The notes beneath the pieces were generated by a model. That model saw only the letters and a list, made by a program, of their open reading frames with translations, had not been told where the DNA came from and ran no database searches. Both the position numbers and the translations under genes were made by a program. 64,000 nucleotides of DNA from NCBI RefSeq assembly GCF_001761365.1, contig NZ_CP017477.1:456501-520500 (forward strand). Reading direction: 5' to 3'. Positions 34,699 to 43,157 of this stretch are shown in pieces. The stretch comes from Polaribacter vadi. GTDB lineage: Bacteria; Bacteroidota; Bacteroidia; Flavobacteriales; Flavobacteriaceae. The stretch's first letter is position 1, and every line of letters begins with the position of its first letter.

Positions 34699-34905
34699 TT
34701 AATTCACAGGTTCTGTTACAGGTTCTTCAAAATCACAAGGAACTTCTTGATAGTTGTCAGTAAAAGGAGCACCATTTCCATTTCCGTGGTTTGGATTGTA
34801 TATAGGAATGTTTACCATTTTTGTACAATCATCTTCGCAGCTGTTTAATGAAATTATAGCCATCAATAAAATGATAGTTGTTATACTTATTTTTGCAATT
34901 TTCAT
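34699..34905 (-). CDS. Small lipoprotein
   Basis: 68 residues: a signal with lipobox (IILLMAIISLNSC, Cys23) and a 45-residue mature tail with two further Cys residues (DDCTKMVNIPIYNPNHGNGN, then EVPCDFEEPVTEPVN). No family recognised. It is part of the accessory block between the two fahA-flank copies. Confidence 0.55.
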   Translation of the reverse strand: MKIAKISITTIILLMAIISLNSCEDDCTKMVNIPIYNPNHGNGNGAPFTDNYQEVPCDFEEPVTEPVN

Positions 34906-35038
34906 GTTGTTTCTTTTTTAATTTTTAATGATTCAAATGTAATAACGTGTTGTTTTTTTAGGTAGGCAAGTGAACAACAATAAATTTTATAGGGTGTTGA
35001 TGGTCGTTTTATTTTGTAATTTCTAATTTTATAACCAA

Positions 35039-35932
35039 TTACTGTTTTGGTCTTAGTTTTTCTATAATTTGAGTACTTACCCAAAAAATGTCTACATTCT
35101 CATAATTGTCTGAGCCCATATTTCTATTAAAAAAAAGGTATTTTCCATCTGGTGTCACAGTCGCAGAAGCTTCCCAAGCTCCTGTGTTTACTATGTCTCC
35201 TAAATTAATGGCATCACCCCATGAACCATCTTTTGTTCGAAAACTAATATAAATATCAGAATCACCATATCCGCCTTCTCTTTTACCATCAAATATTAGA
35301 TAGGACTCATCTGAGGCGATGAAGGGGTGAAAACTTTTGCCTCCATTAATCTTTTTACTAAGCAGTTTCGGTTCTTCACGTTCTCCATTCACTATCCGTG
35401 AATAACGAATATCACCAGTGAAGTCTGATTTGAACTCATCAAAAAAATAGGTCCCTTTAGAAGAAGCTGTAAGACGCATAATGGGTAAGCTGTCAAAAGG
35501 AAAGCCAAGTTTTTTTATTTCAGACCAATTTCCGTTATCCAATCGTTCCTTATATCTTTTACCTAAATACATTATTTTACCATCGGGAGAGATAAAGGGT
35601 GTTCCCACTCTTAGAGATATAACAGTCTTTTTCCATTGATTATCTTTATTTTGAATAACTACAAATTCTGTTTTTTTATCCTCTTTGGTTTCCCCAATTT
35701 CTCTGAGGTAATAGAATTCTTTTAGGTCAGGCGTGAATCCTCCACAATATTCCCAACCTTCTGTTGTAACTATACCAGGAGCGAAAGGTTCAGGCTTTAA
35801 ACCAGGAGGTTTTTGACCAAGATAAAGACTTTGCTCAACAGATAAATTATTCTCTTTTGATTTCTTAGTATTACAAGCATTAAATAATACTACAAGCGCC
35901 AGTGCTGAAAATATTAGTACGTATTTTCTCAT
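35039..35932 (-). CDS. PD40 (WD40-like) beta-propeller lipoprotein
   Basis: 297 residues with a lipobox (SALALVVLFNAC, Cys20). The body carries several PD40/TolB-like blades: FTPDLKEFYYLRE, FISPDGKIMYLGKRYK, IASDESYLIFDGKREGGYGDSDIYISFR and VTPDGKYLFFNRNMGS. Such proteins are common extracytoplasmic binding or scaffold proteins. The start codon is about 27 bases from the conserved AAC of element E6. No terminator was seen after it. Confidence 0.8.
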   Translation of the reverse strand: MRKYVLIFSALALVVLFNACNTKKSKENNLSVEQSLYLGQKPPGLKPEPFAPGIVTTEGWEYCGGFTPDLKEFYYLREIGETKEDKKTEFVVIQNKDNQWKKTVISLRVGTPFISPDGKIMYLGKRYKERLDNGNWSEIKKLGFPFDSLPIMRLTASSKGTYFFDEFKSDFTGDIRYSRIVNGEREEPKLLSKKINGGKSFHPFIASDESYLIFDGKREGGYGDSDIYISFRTKDGSWGDAINLGDIVNTGAWEASATVTPDGKYLFFNRNMGSDNYENVDIFWVSTQIIEKLRPKQ

Positions 35933-35954
35933 TGTCTCTTTTTTTTAAAAGTAT

Positions 35955-36104
35955 CTACAACGTAATTTTGTATATGATTTACTGCGTTTTTAAGCAACCA
36001 ATTTAGTAAATAATTACAGATATATAAAGTTCGTTAGTACTTTTGTAAGGATGCTTTTATCAGCAATAAAGTTGATACCCTTTTATAGCACGTTTTTAGC
36101 AAAA
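35955..36104. repeat. Palindromic cassette element E6 (diverged)
   Basis: Left arm TACAACGTAATTTTGTATAT with TACTGCG and AATTTAGTAAATAA; right end CAGCAATAAAGTTGATACCC then ATAGCACGTTTTTAGC. It is longer and less regular than the others and its centre has no clean hairpin, so it is probably worn. Confidence 0.65.
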
Positions 36105-36109
36105 GTTAT

Positions 36110-36622
36110 TTACTCCTTATTCAAAAATTCAGTTACTAAATTATTCTTTTCAGATTCCATTTCGCAAGTCCAACTGTCTATAAACCATCTTCCATTTTCA
36201 TAATGAAGTTGAACGCTATTAAGTCCTCTAATATTGGATTCAGTTTTTAGGTCAGTTCGAATTTCAAATGCACTCCAAACTTGCGCAATATTTCCAAACT
36301 TACTAACTACTCGTTTTAGTTCCTTTTCATAAAAATCCTCTTTTGGTGATAATCCAATTGGTATATATTCCGCTTCAAGCGTATGTGATTCTGCTTTTCC
36401 ATTTTCGTCAAGCCTTGTTATAATAGCATTTTTTGAATGAATATATTTATCTCTTTCAAATTCCCAAGGCTCACTACTCGAACCTGAAACAACATCGTAA
36501 TATGCATTTATTATTGCATCTACGGATTTTACGTCTTCTGCGTATTTTTCTTTATTCGTTTGTCCGTAAATTGAATTGAAAGCGAAAATTATGCTAATTG
36601 ATGTAAGTATTATTTTGTTCAT
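36110..36622 (-). CDS. Secreted NTF2-like protein
   Basis: The frame is open from 36685, but that part translates element E7. The ATG at 36622 begins a signal peptide (MNKIILTSISIIFAFNSIYG). About 170 residues with an NTF2/SnoaL-like pattern: DVKSVDAIINAYYDVVSGSS, a catalytic-pocket-like middle and YENGRWFIDSWTCEME at the end. Function unknown. Start is 26 bases from E7 and stop about 6 bases from E6, so it is a single-gene cassette. Confidence 0.72.
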   Translation of the reverse strand: MNKIILTSISIIFAFNSIYGQTNKEKYAEDVKSVDAIINAYYDVVSGSSSEPWEFERDKYIHSKNAIITRLDENGKAESHTLEAEYIPIGLSPKEDFYEKELKRVVSKFGNIAQVWSAFEIRTDLKTESNIRGLNSVQLHYENGRWFIDSWTCEMESEKNNLVTEFLNKE

Positions 36623-36642
36623 ATTGCTTGAGTTTTTAATTT

Positions 36643-36776
36643 TTGCTAACGTGTTTGTATTTGGTTTGCCTCGTATTTTAAACACTTAATTTATCAAAAT
36701 ACATATTATATGAAAGGTCCGCGAGGATTTTTGTAAGTAGGCTCAATAAAGCAATTAATTATACACGTTGTTCCAC
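36643..36776. repeat. Palindromic cassette element E7
   Basis: Left arm GCTAACGTGTTTGTATTTGG with TTTGCCTCG, central TCC GCGA GGA hairpin, right arm AAGCAATTAATTATACACG then TTGTTCC. It lies between the NTF2-like gene and the lipoprotein pair at 36783-37492. Confidence 0.88.
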
Positions 36777-36782
36777 CAGTTT

Positions 36783-37139
36783 TTATTCCGTTTTCAATAC
36801 ATTCTTTTTTATTTCTAATCTTTCTGGATATTCTCCGCTAAAGTAAGAAACAAAATTTTCTGTCAGAATAGCTTTATTTCCAGCTTTAGGAACTGAGTCA
36901 ACATATTGAAAAAATATCGTGTCATTTCTTACTTCCACAATTCCTTCGTAAATATCTCCTCTTCGTTCTAATCCACGAGATTCAAATTCAAACGTTTTGT
37001 CTTTATAAACCCTCAAATAAACCCAACCCAAAGGTGCTTCTCGATCAGCTAAAAGTAGTGTTTCTTGTTTTTCAGTCCGAACGCAAGAAGTCAGAGTTAA
37101 AATCAAAATCAAAATTAATATTATGATTGTTTGTTTCAT
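36783..37139 (-). CDS. Small cassette lipoprotein
   Basis: About 118 residues from the ATG at 37139, with a lipobox (ILILILTLTSC). An upstream in-frame Met at 37148 is possible, but the chosen ATG overlaps the previous stop as ATGA, a typical coupling signal. The mature part is beta-rich (APLGWVYLRVYKDKTFEFES, RNDTIFFQYVDSVPKAGNKA). No family recognised. Second gene of a two-gene cassette whose stop is about 10 bases from E7. Confidence 0.65.
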   Translation of the reverse strand: MKQTIIILILILILTLTSCVRTEKQETLLLADREAPLGWVYLRVYKDKTFEFESRGLERRGDIYEGIVEVRNDTIFFQYVDSVPKAGNKAILTENFVSYFSGEYPERLEIKKNVLKTE

Positions 37140-37492
37140 TCGATACATATCTGAATTTCGTTTGTAGGCAAATAATTTTGAAAAGAACTTAATAACATTA
37201 GATTTGATTTTTTTACTTTAATTTCTTTTGCGTTTAGAAATTCAATTTCATATTTAGCTCTTTTCGGAATATCGATTGAAGCTATCTTTTTTGCTCTTTG
37301 TCCATGAGTAAATGATTGAATTTTCCAAAAAGAATCTTTTGATTTAATTTCCATTTCTCCGCCAATCTCTCGTAGAATTACAGAAAAATTATTTGTAATA
37401 ACTTTCCAACCTCCTAAAACTTTCAAACTGTAAATTCCAACAGGCAATTCAATTTGTTTGTTATTATCTAAAATGTTTATTGGATTATTCAT
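37136..37492 (-). CDS. Cassette protein of unknown function, coupled to a lipoprotein
   Basis: The frame is open from 37564, but the front part translates element E8; the ATG at 37492 is preferred, 16 bases from the conserved AAC of E8. About 118 residues, no signal peptide: NPINILDNNKQIELPVGIYS, VNFSVILREIGGEMEIKSKD-like strands and a final LSSFQNYLPTNEIQICIE. It overlaps the next gene by four bases (ATGA). Not recognised; the pair likely acts together. Confidence 0.6.
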   Translation of the reverse strand: MNNPINILDNNKQIELPVGIYSLKVLGGWKVITNNFSVILREIGGEMEIKSKDSFWKIQSFTHGQRAKKIASIDIPKRAKYEIEFLNAKEIKVKKSNLMLLSSFQNYLPTNEIQICIE

Positions 37493-37503
37493 TTTTAAAT
37501 TAT

Positions 37504-37636
37504 TACCAACGTGTTTGTGCATGGTTTGTTGCGCTAATTTAGCGAAAAATAACTTAAAAAGCACAGACTTTTACGTACGCGAGGTTTTTCCGCAGGAAAA
37601 ACGAAATAAGCAATAAATTATGCACGGTGTTAGCAA
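37504..37636. repeat. Palindromic cassette element E8
   Basis: Left arm ACCAACGTGTTTGTGCATGG with TTTGTTGCG; right arm AAGCAATAAATTATGCACGG then TGTTAGC. GTGCAT at 37517-37522 is complementary to ATGCAC at 37620-37625, whereas other copies have GTGTAT/ATACAC: a paired change. Central hairpin GTTTTTCC GCA GGAAAAAC. Confidence 0.9.
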
Positions 37637-38054
37637 ATGCGTGTTTAATTTTTCGCTCATTTTTCCGCAATTTCTATTTTCTTTTTTTCTATTTTTTTCT
37701 CGGTTTCAAAATTCAGATTTCGAGTAAGAGTTCCGTACAGCAATTAATTCCGCACTTTGCTCAATTCCGCAAACTTGCTGAATTCAGAGTTTGAGTAAGA
37801 ATTCCGCAATATTGGTTTTTCAGAGTTTGAGTAAATTCAACGTTTTAGAATTCCGAAAACTTGCTAAAATTCCGCAATAATTTCATAAGTGAGAGATTGT
37901 TCTGCATTTTAAAATTTAGCTTTTTTCCGATTTAAATATTCAGGAATTTTAAATCACAATTTTTAGTTTCACAACTTTAAAGCGAAAAGTTTATTTAAAG
38001 AACTTATGTCTTTCTGTGGCGATTCAACCCAGTTTTTGCTAACTGTTTATACAG
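37637..38054. other. Gene-free stretch with internal direct repeats
   Basis: No credible ORF. Three ~25-bp repeats start at 37711, 37782 and 37818, each containing TTCAGA(G/T)TT(T/C)GAGTAA. A second unit with AATTCCG(C/A)AAACTTGCT occurs at 37763 and 37849. It may be the remains of a cassette or of a repeat-rich regulatory region. Confidence 0.55.
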
Positions 38055-38256
38055 TAACTTTTGGTACACATATCCCGTAAAATTAGCGTGATATTCCACT
38101 TATTATGTTACTGTTATCCCGTAAATATAATTAATATTTATTAGTGGTTTTTAATAAAAATGAACATAGAAAAACAAGACATAAAAAAAACCAAAACTAT
38201 ATAAGTTTTGGTTTTAAAGTATTTGAAGGTATTGCCTTTTATTTTGCAGGTAAAAT
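38055..38256. repeat. fahA 3' flank, right (original) copy
   Basis: Contains the 3' end of fahA, its terminator and ~130 bases beyond, including an inverted pair ACAGTAAC (38051) / GTTACTGT (38106). It is the better-preserved partner of 33226-33430. Confidence 0.85.
38187..38216 (-). terminator. Terminator of fahA
   Basis: AAAACCAAAACT and AGTTTTGGTTTT form a perfect stem with a short TATA loop just after the fahA stop on the minus strand, with a poly-T tail in that direction. Confidence 0.88.
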
Positions 38257-39516
38257 CTTACCAACACATTCACCAAAACCAATACGAACTTTATCATTTT
38301 TACAATGAGCACGCATAATTACAGTATCATTATCATTGATAAATTTACGGGTTGTGCCGTCTTTTAATGTTACTGGGTTTTGTCCTTTCCAAGTCAACTC
38401 TAACATCGAACCATAACTGTCTTTTGTTGGGCCAGAAATAGTTCCAGAACCCATCATATCTCCAGCTTCTACTGGACAGCCATTTACGGTATGGTGTGCC
38501 AATTGCTGAGCCATGGTCCAATACATATATTTAAAATTCGATTTTGCAACAATCGTTTCTTCACCATCTTCTGGTTTAATGCCTACTTGTAATTTAATAT
38601 CGTAACTTCCTTTTCCTTCTTGTTTTAAATATGGTAAAGGCTCAATCACTTGTTTTGGATTTTCGGTTCTAAAAGGCTCTAAAGCATCTAAAGTAACAAT
38701 CCAAGGTGAGATAGTAGACGCAAAGCTTTTCCCTAAAAACGGACCTAAAGGCACATATTCCCAAGCTTGAATGTCTCTTGCAGACCAATCGTTAAACTGT
38801 ACCAAACCAAAAATATATTCTTCTGTTTCTTCAATAGGAATTCTATCACCTAAAACATTAGCATCAGTAGTAATAAAAGCCATTTCTAATTCAAAATCTA
38901 ATAATTTTGATGGGCCAAATCCTGGAGTATTACTTCCTTCAGCAGGTTTTGTTTGTCCATAAGGTCTTCTAATAGGTGTTCCAGAAGGCACAATAGATGA
39001 ACTTCTTCCATGATACCCTACAGGAATGTGCAACCAATTTGGCAATAAGGCATTTTCTGGATCTCTGAATAAAGAACCAACATTTGTTGCGTGTTCTTTG
39101 CTTGAGTAAAAATCTGTATAATCACCAACAGCAACTGGTAACAGCATTTCTACTTCGTCCATTCTAAAGATAATTTTATCCTTATGGTTGGCATTATCTC
39201 TTAAAGAACCATTGGTAACATCAAAAATTTCAGCAATTCTGTTACGTACTAATCTCCATGTTTTTCTACCATCAGCAATAAAATCATTTAAATTATCTTG
39301 TAAGAAAATATCGTCTGTTAAAGGAATCCCTTCAAAATACCCTAATTGATGAAATGCGCCTAGATCAATGGCGAAATCTCCAATTCTACTTCCGATTGTA
39401 ATAATATCATCTCTGGTTATAAAAACGCCAAAAGGAATATTTTGAATCGGAAAATCTGAATTTTCTTTCACTTTTAACCAAGATTTTCTTTTCGGATTGT
39501 TTGCTGTTATGATCAT
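38239..39516 (-). CDS. fahA: Fumarylacetoacetase
   Basis: Cleaves 4-fumarylacetoacetate to fumarate and acetoacetate, the last step of tyrosine catabolism. 425 residues, normal length. N-terminal SH3-like domain (FPIQNIPFGVFITRDDIITIG) and the FAH catalytic domain with YTDFYSSKEHATNVG, LLDFELEMAFIT, LVQFNDWSARDIQAWEYVPLG and GDMMGSGTISGPT, including the Ca/Mg-binding acidic residues. A monocistronic gene ending at the hairpin 38187-38216. Its 3' end is duplicated at 33.2 kb. Confidence 0.97.
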   Translation of the reverse strand: MIITANNPKRKSWLKVKENSDFPIQNIPFGVFITRDDIITIGSRIGDFAIDLGAFHQLGYFEGIPLTDDIFLQDNLNDFIADGRKTWRLVRNRIAEIFDVTNGSLRDNANHKDKIIFRMDEVEMLLPVAVGDYTDFYSSKEHATNVGSLFRDPENALLPNWLHIPVGYHGRSSSIVPSGTPIRRPYGQTKPAEGSNTPGFGPSKLLDFELEMAFITTDANVLGDRIPIEETEEYIFGLVQFNDWSARDIQAWEYVPLGPFLGKSFASTISPWIVTLDALEPFRTENPKQVIEPLPYLKQEGKGSYDIKLQVGIKPEDGEETIVAKSNFKYMYWTMAQQLAHHTVNGCPVEAGDMMGSGTISGPTKDSYGSMLELTWKGQNPVTLKDGTTRKFINDNDTVIMRAHCKNDKVRIGFGECVGKILPAK

Positions 39517-39716
39517 TCGTCTGATTTTTTTTAGTTCTCCAAACCTACATAAATTTTTATCATTTTAAAACTATTATTTAATGAAAAATGTAATTTTAAG
39601 ATTACTTTAATCTATTATGTATAATTATTGATAACTTGTTGAAAACAACAATAAAAAGTCTTCATTTACAAGGCGATTTTAATTAATTTTGATTTTTTTA
39701 ATAAATTATACCAAGA

Positions 39717-40991
39717 ATGCAAATAGATAATCAAATTTTTGACCTGATTCAGGAAGAGAAAGAAAGACAATTAAATGGTTTGGAATTAATCGCTTCAGAA
39801 AACTTTGTAAGTGATCAAGTAATGCAAGCACAAGGTTCTATTTTAACCAACAAATATGCTGAAGGCTATCCTGGAAAGCGTTATTATGGAGGTTGTGAAA
39901 TTGTAGATATTGTAGAGCAAATTGCCATTGACAGAGCTAAAGAATTGTTTGGTGCTGAATATGTAAATGTACAGCCACATTCTGGTTCTCAGGCAAATAC
40001 AGCTGTGTTTTTTGCTTGTTTAAAACCTGGAGATAAAATTTTAGGATTCGATTTATCTCATGGAGGACATTTAACACATGGTTCGCCTGTAAATTTTTCT
40101 GGTAAATTATACAACCCTGTATTTTATGGAGTTGAAAAAGAAACTGGCGTTTTAAATTATGATAAAATTCAAGAAACTGCTACCAAAGAACAACCAAAAT
40201 TAATTATTGCTGGGGCTTCTGCCTATTCTAGAGATATCGATTTTGAACGTTTTAGAAAAATTGCTGATTCTGTTGGTGCAATTTTAATGGCAGATATTTC
40301 GCATCCTGCAGGTTTAATTGCAAAAGGAATTTTAAACGATCCATTACCTCATTGTCATATTGTTACTTCTACCACACATAAAACCTTACGTGGACCAAGA
40401 GGAGGAATCATCATGATTGGTAAAGATTTTGAAAATCCGTTTGGAGAAACTTTAAAATCTGGAAAACCAAAAATGATGTCTACGTTGATAAACTCTGCTG
40501 TTTTCCCTGGAAATCAAGGAGGACCTTTAGAGCACGTTATTGCTGCAAAAGCGGTTGCTTTTGGTGAGGCTTTAACAGACGAGTTTTTGGAATATCAAAT
40601 TCAAGTGAAAGAAAATGCAGCAGCAATGGCGAAAGAACTTGTTGCAAAAGGGTATGATATTATTTCTGGAGGAACAGACAATCACTGTATGTTAATCGAT
40701 TTAAGAAATAAAAATATCTCTGGGAAAGATGCAGAAATTGCATTGGGAAAAGCAGATATTACTGTTAATAAAAACATGGTTCCTTTTGATGATAAATCTC
40801 CTTTTGTAACTTCAGGAATACGTATTGGAACGCCTGCAATTACTACAAGAGGTTTAAAAGTTGCTGATATGAAAACTGTTGTAGATTTTATTGATGAAGC
40901 TTTGCAAAATGCAGCTAATGAAGAGGCTTTACACGAAATTGGAGATAGAGTTGCAGATATGATGGGTTCTCGCAGATTATTTGTAATGTAA
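39717..40991 (+). CDS. glyA: Serine hydroxymethyltransferase
   Basis: PLP enzyme that interconverts serine and glycine, loading one-carbon units on tetrahydrofolate. 424 residues. Seen: [37 protein letters not shown], the PLP lysine in [14 protein letters not shown], and the C-terminal [14 protein letters not shown]. Complete and standard. It diverges from fahA, with 200 bases between them, and ends at a terminator. Confidence 0.98.
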   Translation: MQIDNQIFDLIQEEKERQLNGLELIASENFVSDQVMQAQGSILTNKYAEGYPGKRYYGGCEIVDIVEQIAIDRAKELFGAEYVNVQPHSGSQANTAVFFACLKPGDKILGFDLSHGGHLTHGSPVNFSGKLYNPVFYGVEKETGVLNYDKIQETATKEQPKLIIAGASAYSRDIDFERFRKIADSVGAILMADISHPAGLIAKGILNDPLPHCHIVTSTTHKTLRGPRGGIIMIGKDFENPFGETLKSGKPKMMSTLINSAVFPGNQGGPLEHVIAAKAVAFGEALTDEFLEYQIQVKENAAAMAKELVAKGYDIISGGTDNHCMLIDLRNKNISGKDAEIALGKADITVNKNMVPFDDKSPFVTSGIRIGTPAITTRGLKVADMKTVVDFIDEALQNAANEEALHEIGDRVADMMGSRRLFVM

Positions 40992-41021
40992 AAGACAATT
41001 CGTCTTAAAATATTATATATT

Positions 41022-41056
41022 TAAAAGCATCAAATTAAATCTTGATGCTTTTTTTG
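41022..41056 (+). terminator. Rho-independent terminator
   Basis: AAAAGCATCAA and TTGATGCTTTT pair around a seven-base loop, then a T-run, after glyA. Confidence 0.9.
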
Positions 41057-41081
41057 TACTTTTAAAAATAAATTAAAACTT

Positions 41082-42329
41082 ATGGATGCTTATTTAATTG
41101 CAACAATACTCATATTTTTATCTGCCATTTTTGGATATATAAATGTTCGTTTTCTAAAAATGCCCAATACCATTGGGTTGATGATTATTACAATTGTTTT
41201 TACGTTGATTATTTTACTAATTAGTGTGTTTGATGCTACTTTGTTAAATATTGAGAAAAGCATTATTTCTAGCATCGATTTTAAAACTGTTTTATTAGAT
41301 GAAATGTTAAGTTTCCTTTTATTTGCGGGTGCTTTGCATACTAATTTTGAGCAGCTTAAAATTCAACGTTGGCCCATTTTATTATTTTCTACATTAGGGG
41401 TTTTAACCTCTACTTTTTTAGTGGGAATTGCCATGTTTTTCATCTTACAGGTTTTAAATTTTGAGGTTAATTTTATTTATTGTTTATTATTTGGTGCCTT
41501 AATATCGCCAACAGATCCTATTGCTGTGTTAGGAATTCTTAAAAAAGCTAATGTTCCTAAAAAATTAGAGACTAAAATTGTTGGTGAATCTTTATTTAAT
41601 GATGGAGTAGGAGTTGTGGTGTTTTTAACCATCTTTCAAATTGCAAAATCGGGCGTAGAAAATACCACTGCAGCTGATGTTTTTCAATTATTTGGACAAG
41701 AAGTTTTAGGGGGAATTGCTTTAGGGGCTTTATTAGGTTGGGTTTCTTACAGATTATTAAAAACAATTGATGATTATGATATTGAAGTAATTATAACATT
41801 AGCGGTTGTGATGGGTGGAACTGTAATTGCTCATAAATTACATTTATCTGCACCTTTGGCAATAGTAACAGCTGGTTTAATTATTGGGAATGATACTGTG
41901 AGATCTGCTACAATGTCGGAAAATACAGAAAAATATGTCGATAAGTTTTGGGAATTATTAGACATTCTATTAAACGCTATTTTATTCGTTTTAATTGGTA
42001 TGGAAATGTTATTATTAGTTTTTGAAGGTAAGTTTATAGTAGCTGGCCTAATTGCAATTCCTGTTGTGTTAGCTTGTAGATATATATCGTTATTTCTACC
42101 CATAAATATCTTTAAAAAGAAGTTAGATTTTGTACCGAAAACCAATTTAATTATGACTTGGGGTGGTTTAAGAGGTGGAATTTCTATTGCTTTAGCTTTA
42201 GGATTAACCTCTGATATGCATAGAGATTTATTTTTAGTAATTACGTATGTAGTTGTTGTATTCTCTATAATAGTGCAAGGTTTAACAGTGGGGAGTTTAG
42301 TGAAAAAATTAAAAGAAATTATAAAATAA
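41082..42329 (+). CDS. Sodium:proton antiporter (CPA1 family)
   Basis: A 415-residue inner-membrane antiporter with about 12 hydrophobic helices. Diagnostic pieces: LLFGALISPTDPIAVLGIL and VGESLFNDGVGVVVFLTIF, the paired motif with conserved Asp residues that bind the cation in NhaP/NHE proteins, and TWGGLRGGISIALALGL near the end. It exports Na+ (or K+) in exchange for protons, in keeping with a marine habitat. Cation preference cannot be told from sequence. Confidence 0.93.
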   Translation: MDAYLIATILIFLSAIFGYINVRFLKMPNTIGLMIITIVFTLIILLISVFDATLLNIEKSIISSIDFKTVLLDEMLSFLLFAGALHTNFEQLKIQRWPILLFSTLGVLTSTFLVGIAMFFILQVLNFEVNFIYCLLFGALISPTDPIAVLGILKKANVPKKLETKIVGESLFNDGVGVVVFLTIFQIAKSGVENTTAADVFQLFGQEVLGGIALGALLGWVSYRLLKTIDDYDIEVIITLAVVMGGTVIAHKLHLSAPLAIVTAGLIIGNDTVRSATMSENTEKYVDKFWELLDILLNAILFVLIGMEMLLLVFEGKFIVAGLIAIPVVLACRYISLFLPINIFKKKLDFVPKTNLIMTWGGLRGGISIALALGLTSDMHRDLFLVITYVVVVFSIIVQGLTVGSLVKKLKEIIK

Positions 42330-42331
42330 AA

Positions 42332-42368
42332 AAAAAGCATTCAATAATTAATTATTGAATGCTTTTCA
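42332..42368 (+). terminator. Bidirectional terminator
   Basis: AAAAGCATTCAATAA and TTATTGAATGCTTTT form a perfect 15-bp stem with a four-base loop between the antiporter gene and the convergent CsbD gene. Confidence 0.92.
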
Positions 42369-42389
42369 TTTTTTAAAAATTAAAAAATA

Positions 42390-42575
42390 TTACCAATTTT
42401 TAACTGCTTCTGCAATTTCATCTTTGGTTTTACCATATTTTTCTTGGATTTCTCCAAACATTTTGTCTTTTTTTCCTTCTGCTTCTGCAGACTTGTCATT
42501 GGCAATTTTCCCGTAAGTTTCTTTAAACTCACCTTTAATTTGTTTCCAAGTTCCTTCGTTTGTGTCCTTATTCAT
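42390..42575 (-). CDS. CsbD-family stress protein
   Basis: 61 residues: WKQIKGEFKETYGKIANDKS with GKKDKMFGEIQEKYGKTKDE, the two repeated G-x-x-K-E-x-x-G-K units of the CsbD/UPF0337 family. These hydrophilic proteins accumulate in general stress responses; biochemical role unknown. It heads a row of similar small charged proteins on the minus strand (42657, 42906, 43429), suggesting a shared stress regulon. Confidence 0.9.
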   Translation of the reverse strand: MNKDTNEGTWKQIKGEFKETYGKIANDKSAEAEGKKDKMFGEIQEKYGKTKDEIAEAVKNW

Positions 42576-42656
42576 AATAATATGTATTAATGTTAATAAA
42601 TAGTTTTTAAGTAAAAAATAAATATTTATAAGTATATACTTACTTTATAAAAATTA

Positions 42657-42893
42657 CTACGTGTTCTGAATTTTATCAGCAACTCGCTTATCAGAATTGT
42701 CAGTAGCACTATGTACCTGATCTTCTAATTTTTCTTTATCTTCACCTTTTAACCTCTCTTTGCTACTGTCTTTATCTTTATACTCGTCTTTTTTGACGGT
42801 TCCTTTTAAAGGATGTAAACCTCTTTCGTGTACATCTCCTGAATTTCCTTTTGTTGTATTTTCTGCACTAATTCGCTTTGATTTTTCTGCCAT
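42657..42893 (-). CDS. Small hydrophilic protein
   Basis: 78 residues rich in Lys, Glu, Asp and Ser with no hydrophobic core (AEKSKRISAENTTKGNSGDV, HPLKGTVKKDEYKDKDSSKE). Likely disordered. It lies 12 bases downstream of the gene at 42906-43157 and belongs to the same stress-type cluster. No family recognised. Confidence 0.6.
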   Translation of the reverse strand: MAEKSKRISAENTTKGNSGDVHERGLHPLKGTVKKDEYKDKDSSKERLKGEDKEKLEDQVHSATDNSDKRVADKIQNT

Positions 42894-42905
42894 AATATTT
42901 TGGTT

Positions 42906-43157
42906 TTATTTCATCAATTTATTCAAGATTCTTCTTTGTAAAGATTCGTGATCTTCTTCTACTTTTTCAACTTCTTCTAACTTTTTACCAATCAAAACTT
43001 CTCTACCATCACTTTTATCATCAGATTTTAAAATCTTTGTTTCTTCAGTTTGTATGGTTTGTTCACCAGCCACGTTTTTAGTAACGCCATCAGTTTCAAT
43101 ATCTTTATATAACTCGTCTTTTTTATCTTCGTTCTTGTTCTTGTCAATTGCCCCCAT
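42906..43157 (-). CDS. Small hydrophilic protein, paralogue of 43429
   Basis: The frame is open from 43220, but the preferred start is the ATG at 43157 (MGAIDKNKNEDKKDELYKDI). About 83 residues, charged. It shares its C-terminal pattern with the gene at 43429: (D/E)xLIGKxxxEVxK followed by HESLQRRILNKLMK against HESLQSRLLNKIMK. The conserved tail suggests a binding motif. Function unknown. Confidence 0.68.
   Translation of the reverse strand: MGAIDKNKNEDKKDELYKDIETDGVTKNVAGEQTIQTEETKILKSDDKSDGREVLIGKKLEEVEKVEEDHESLQRRILNKLMK

Noticed and set aside
34902..35084. 60-codon minus-strand ORF between the two lipoprotein genes
   Set aside because: Overlaps the 3' end of the PD40 lipoprotein gene and has no signal peptide or recognisable pattern; probably chance.
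27541..37640. CRISPR array
   Set aside because: The repeats are ~130 bp, spaced irregularly by whole genes, with no 20-40 bp spacers and no cas genes.
26762..38238. Classical chromosomal integron with attC sites
   Set aside because: Repeat ends read CAAC/CTAAC and GTTGTT/GTTAGC and do not fit RYYYAAC and GTTRRRY. No IntI-type integrase or attI/Pc is in the window; xerD at 1-604 is the housekeeping recombinase.
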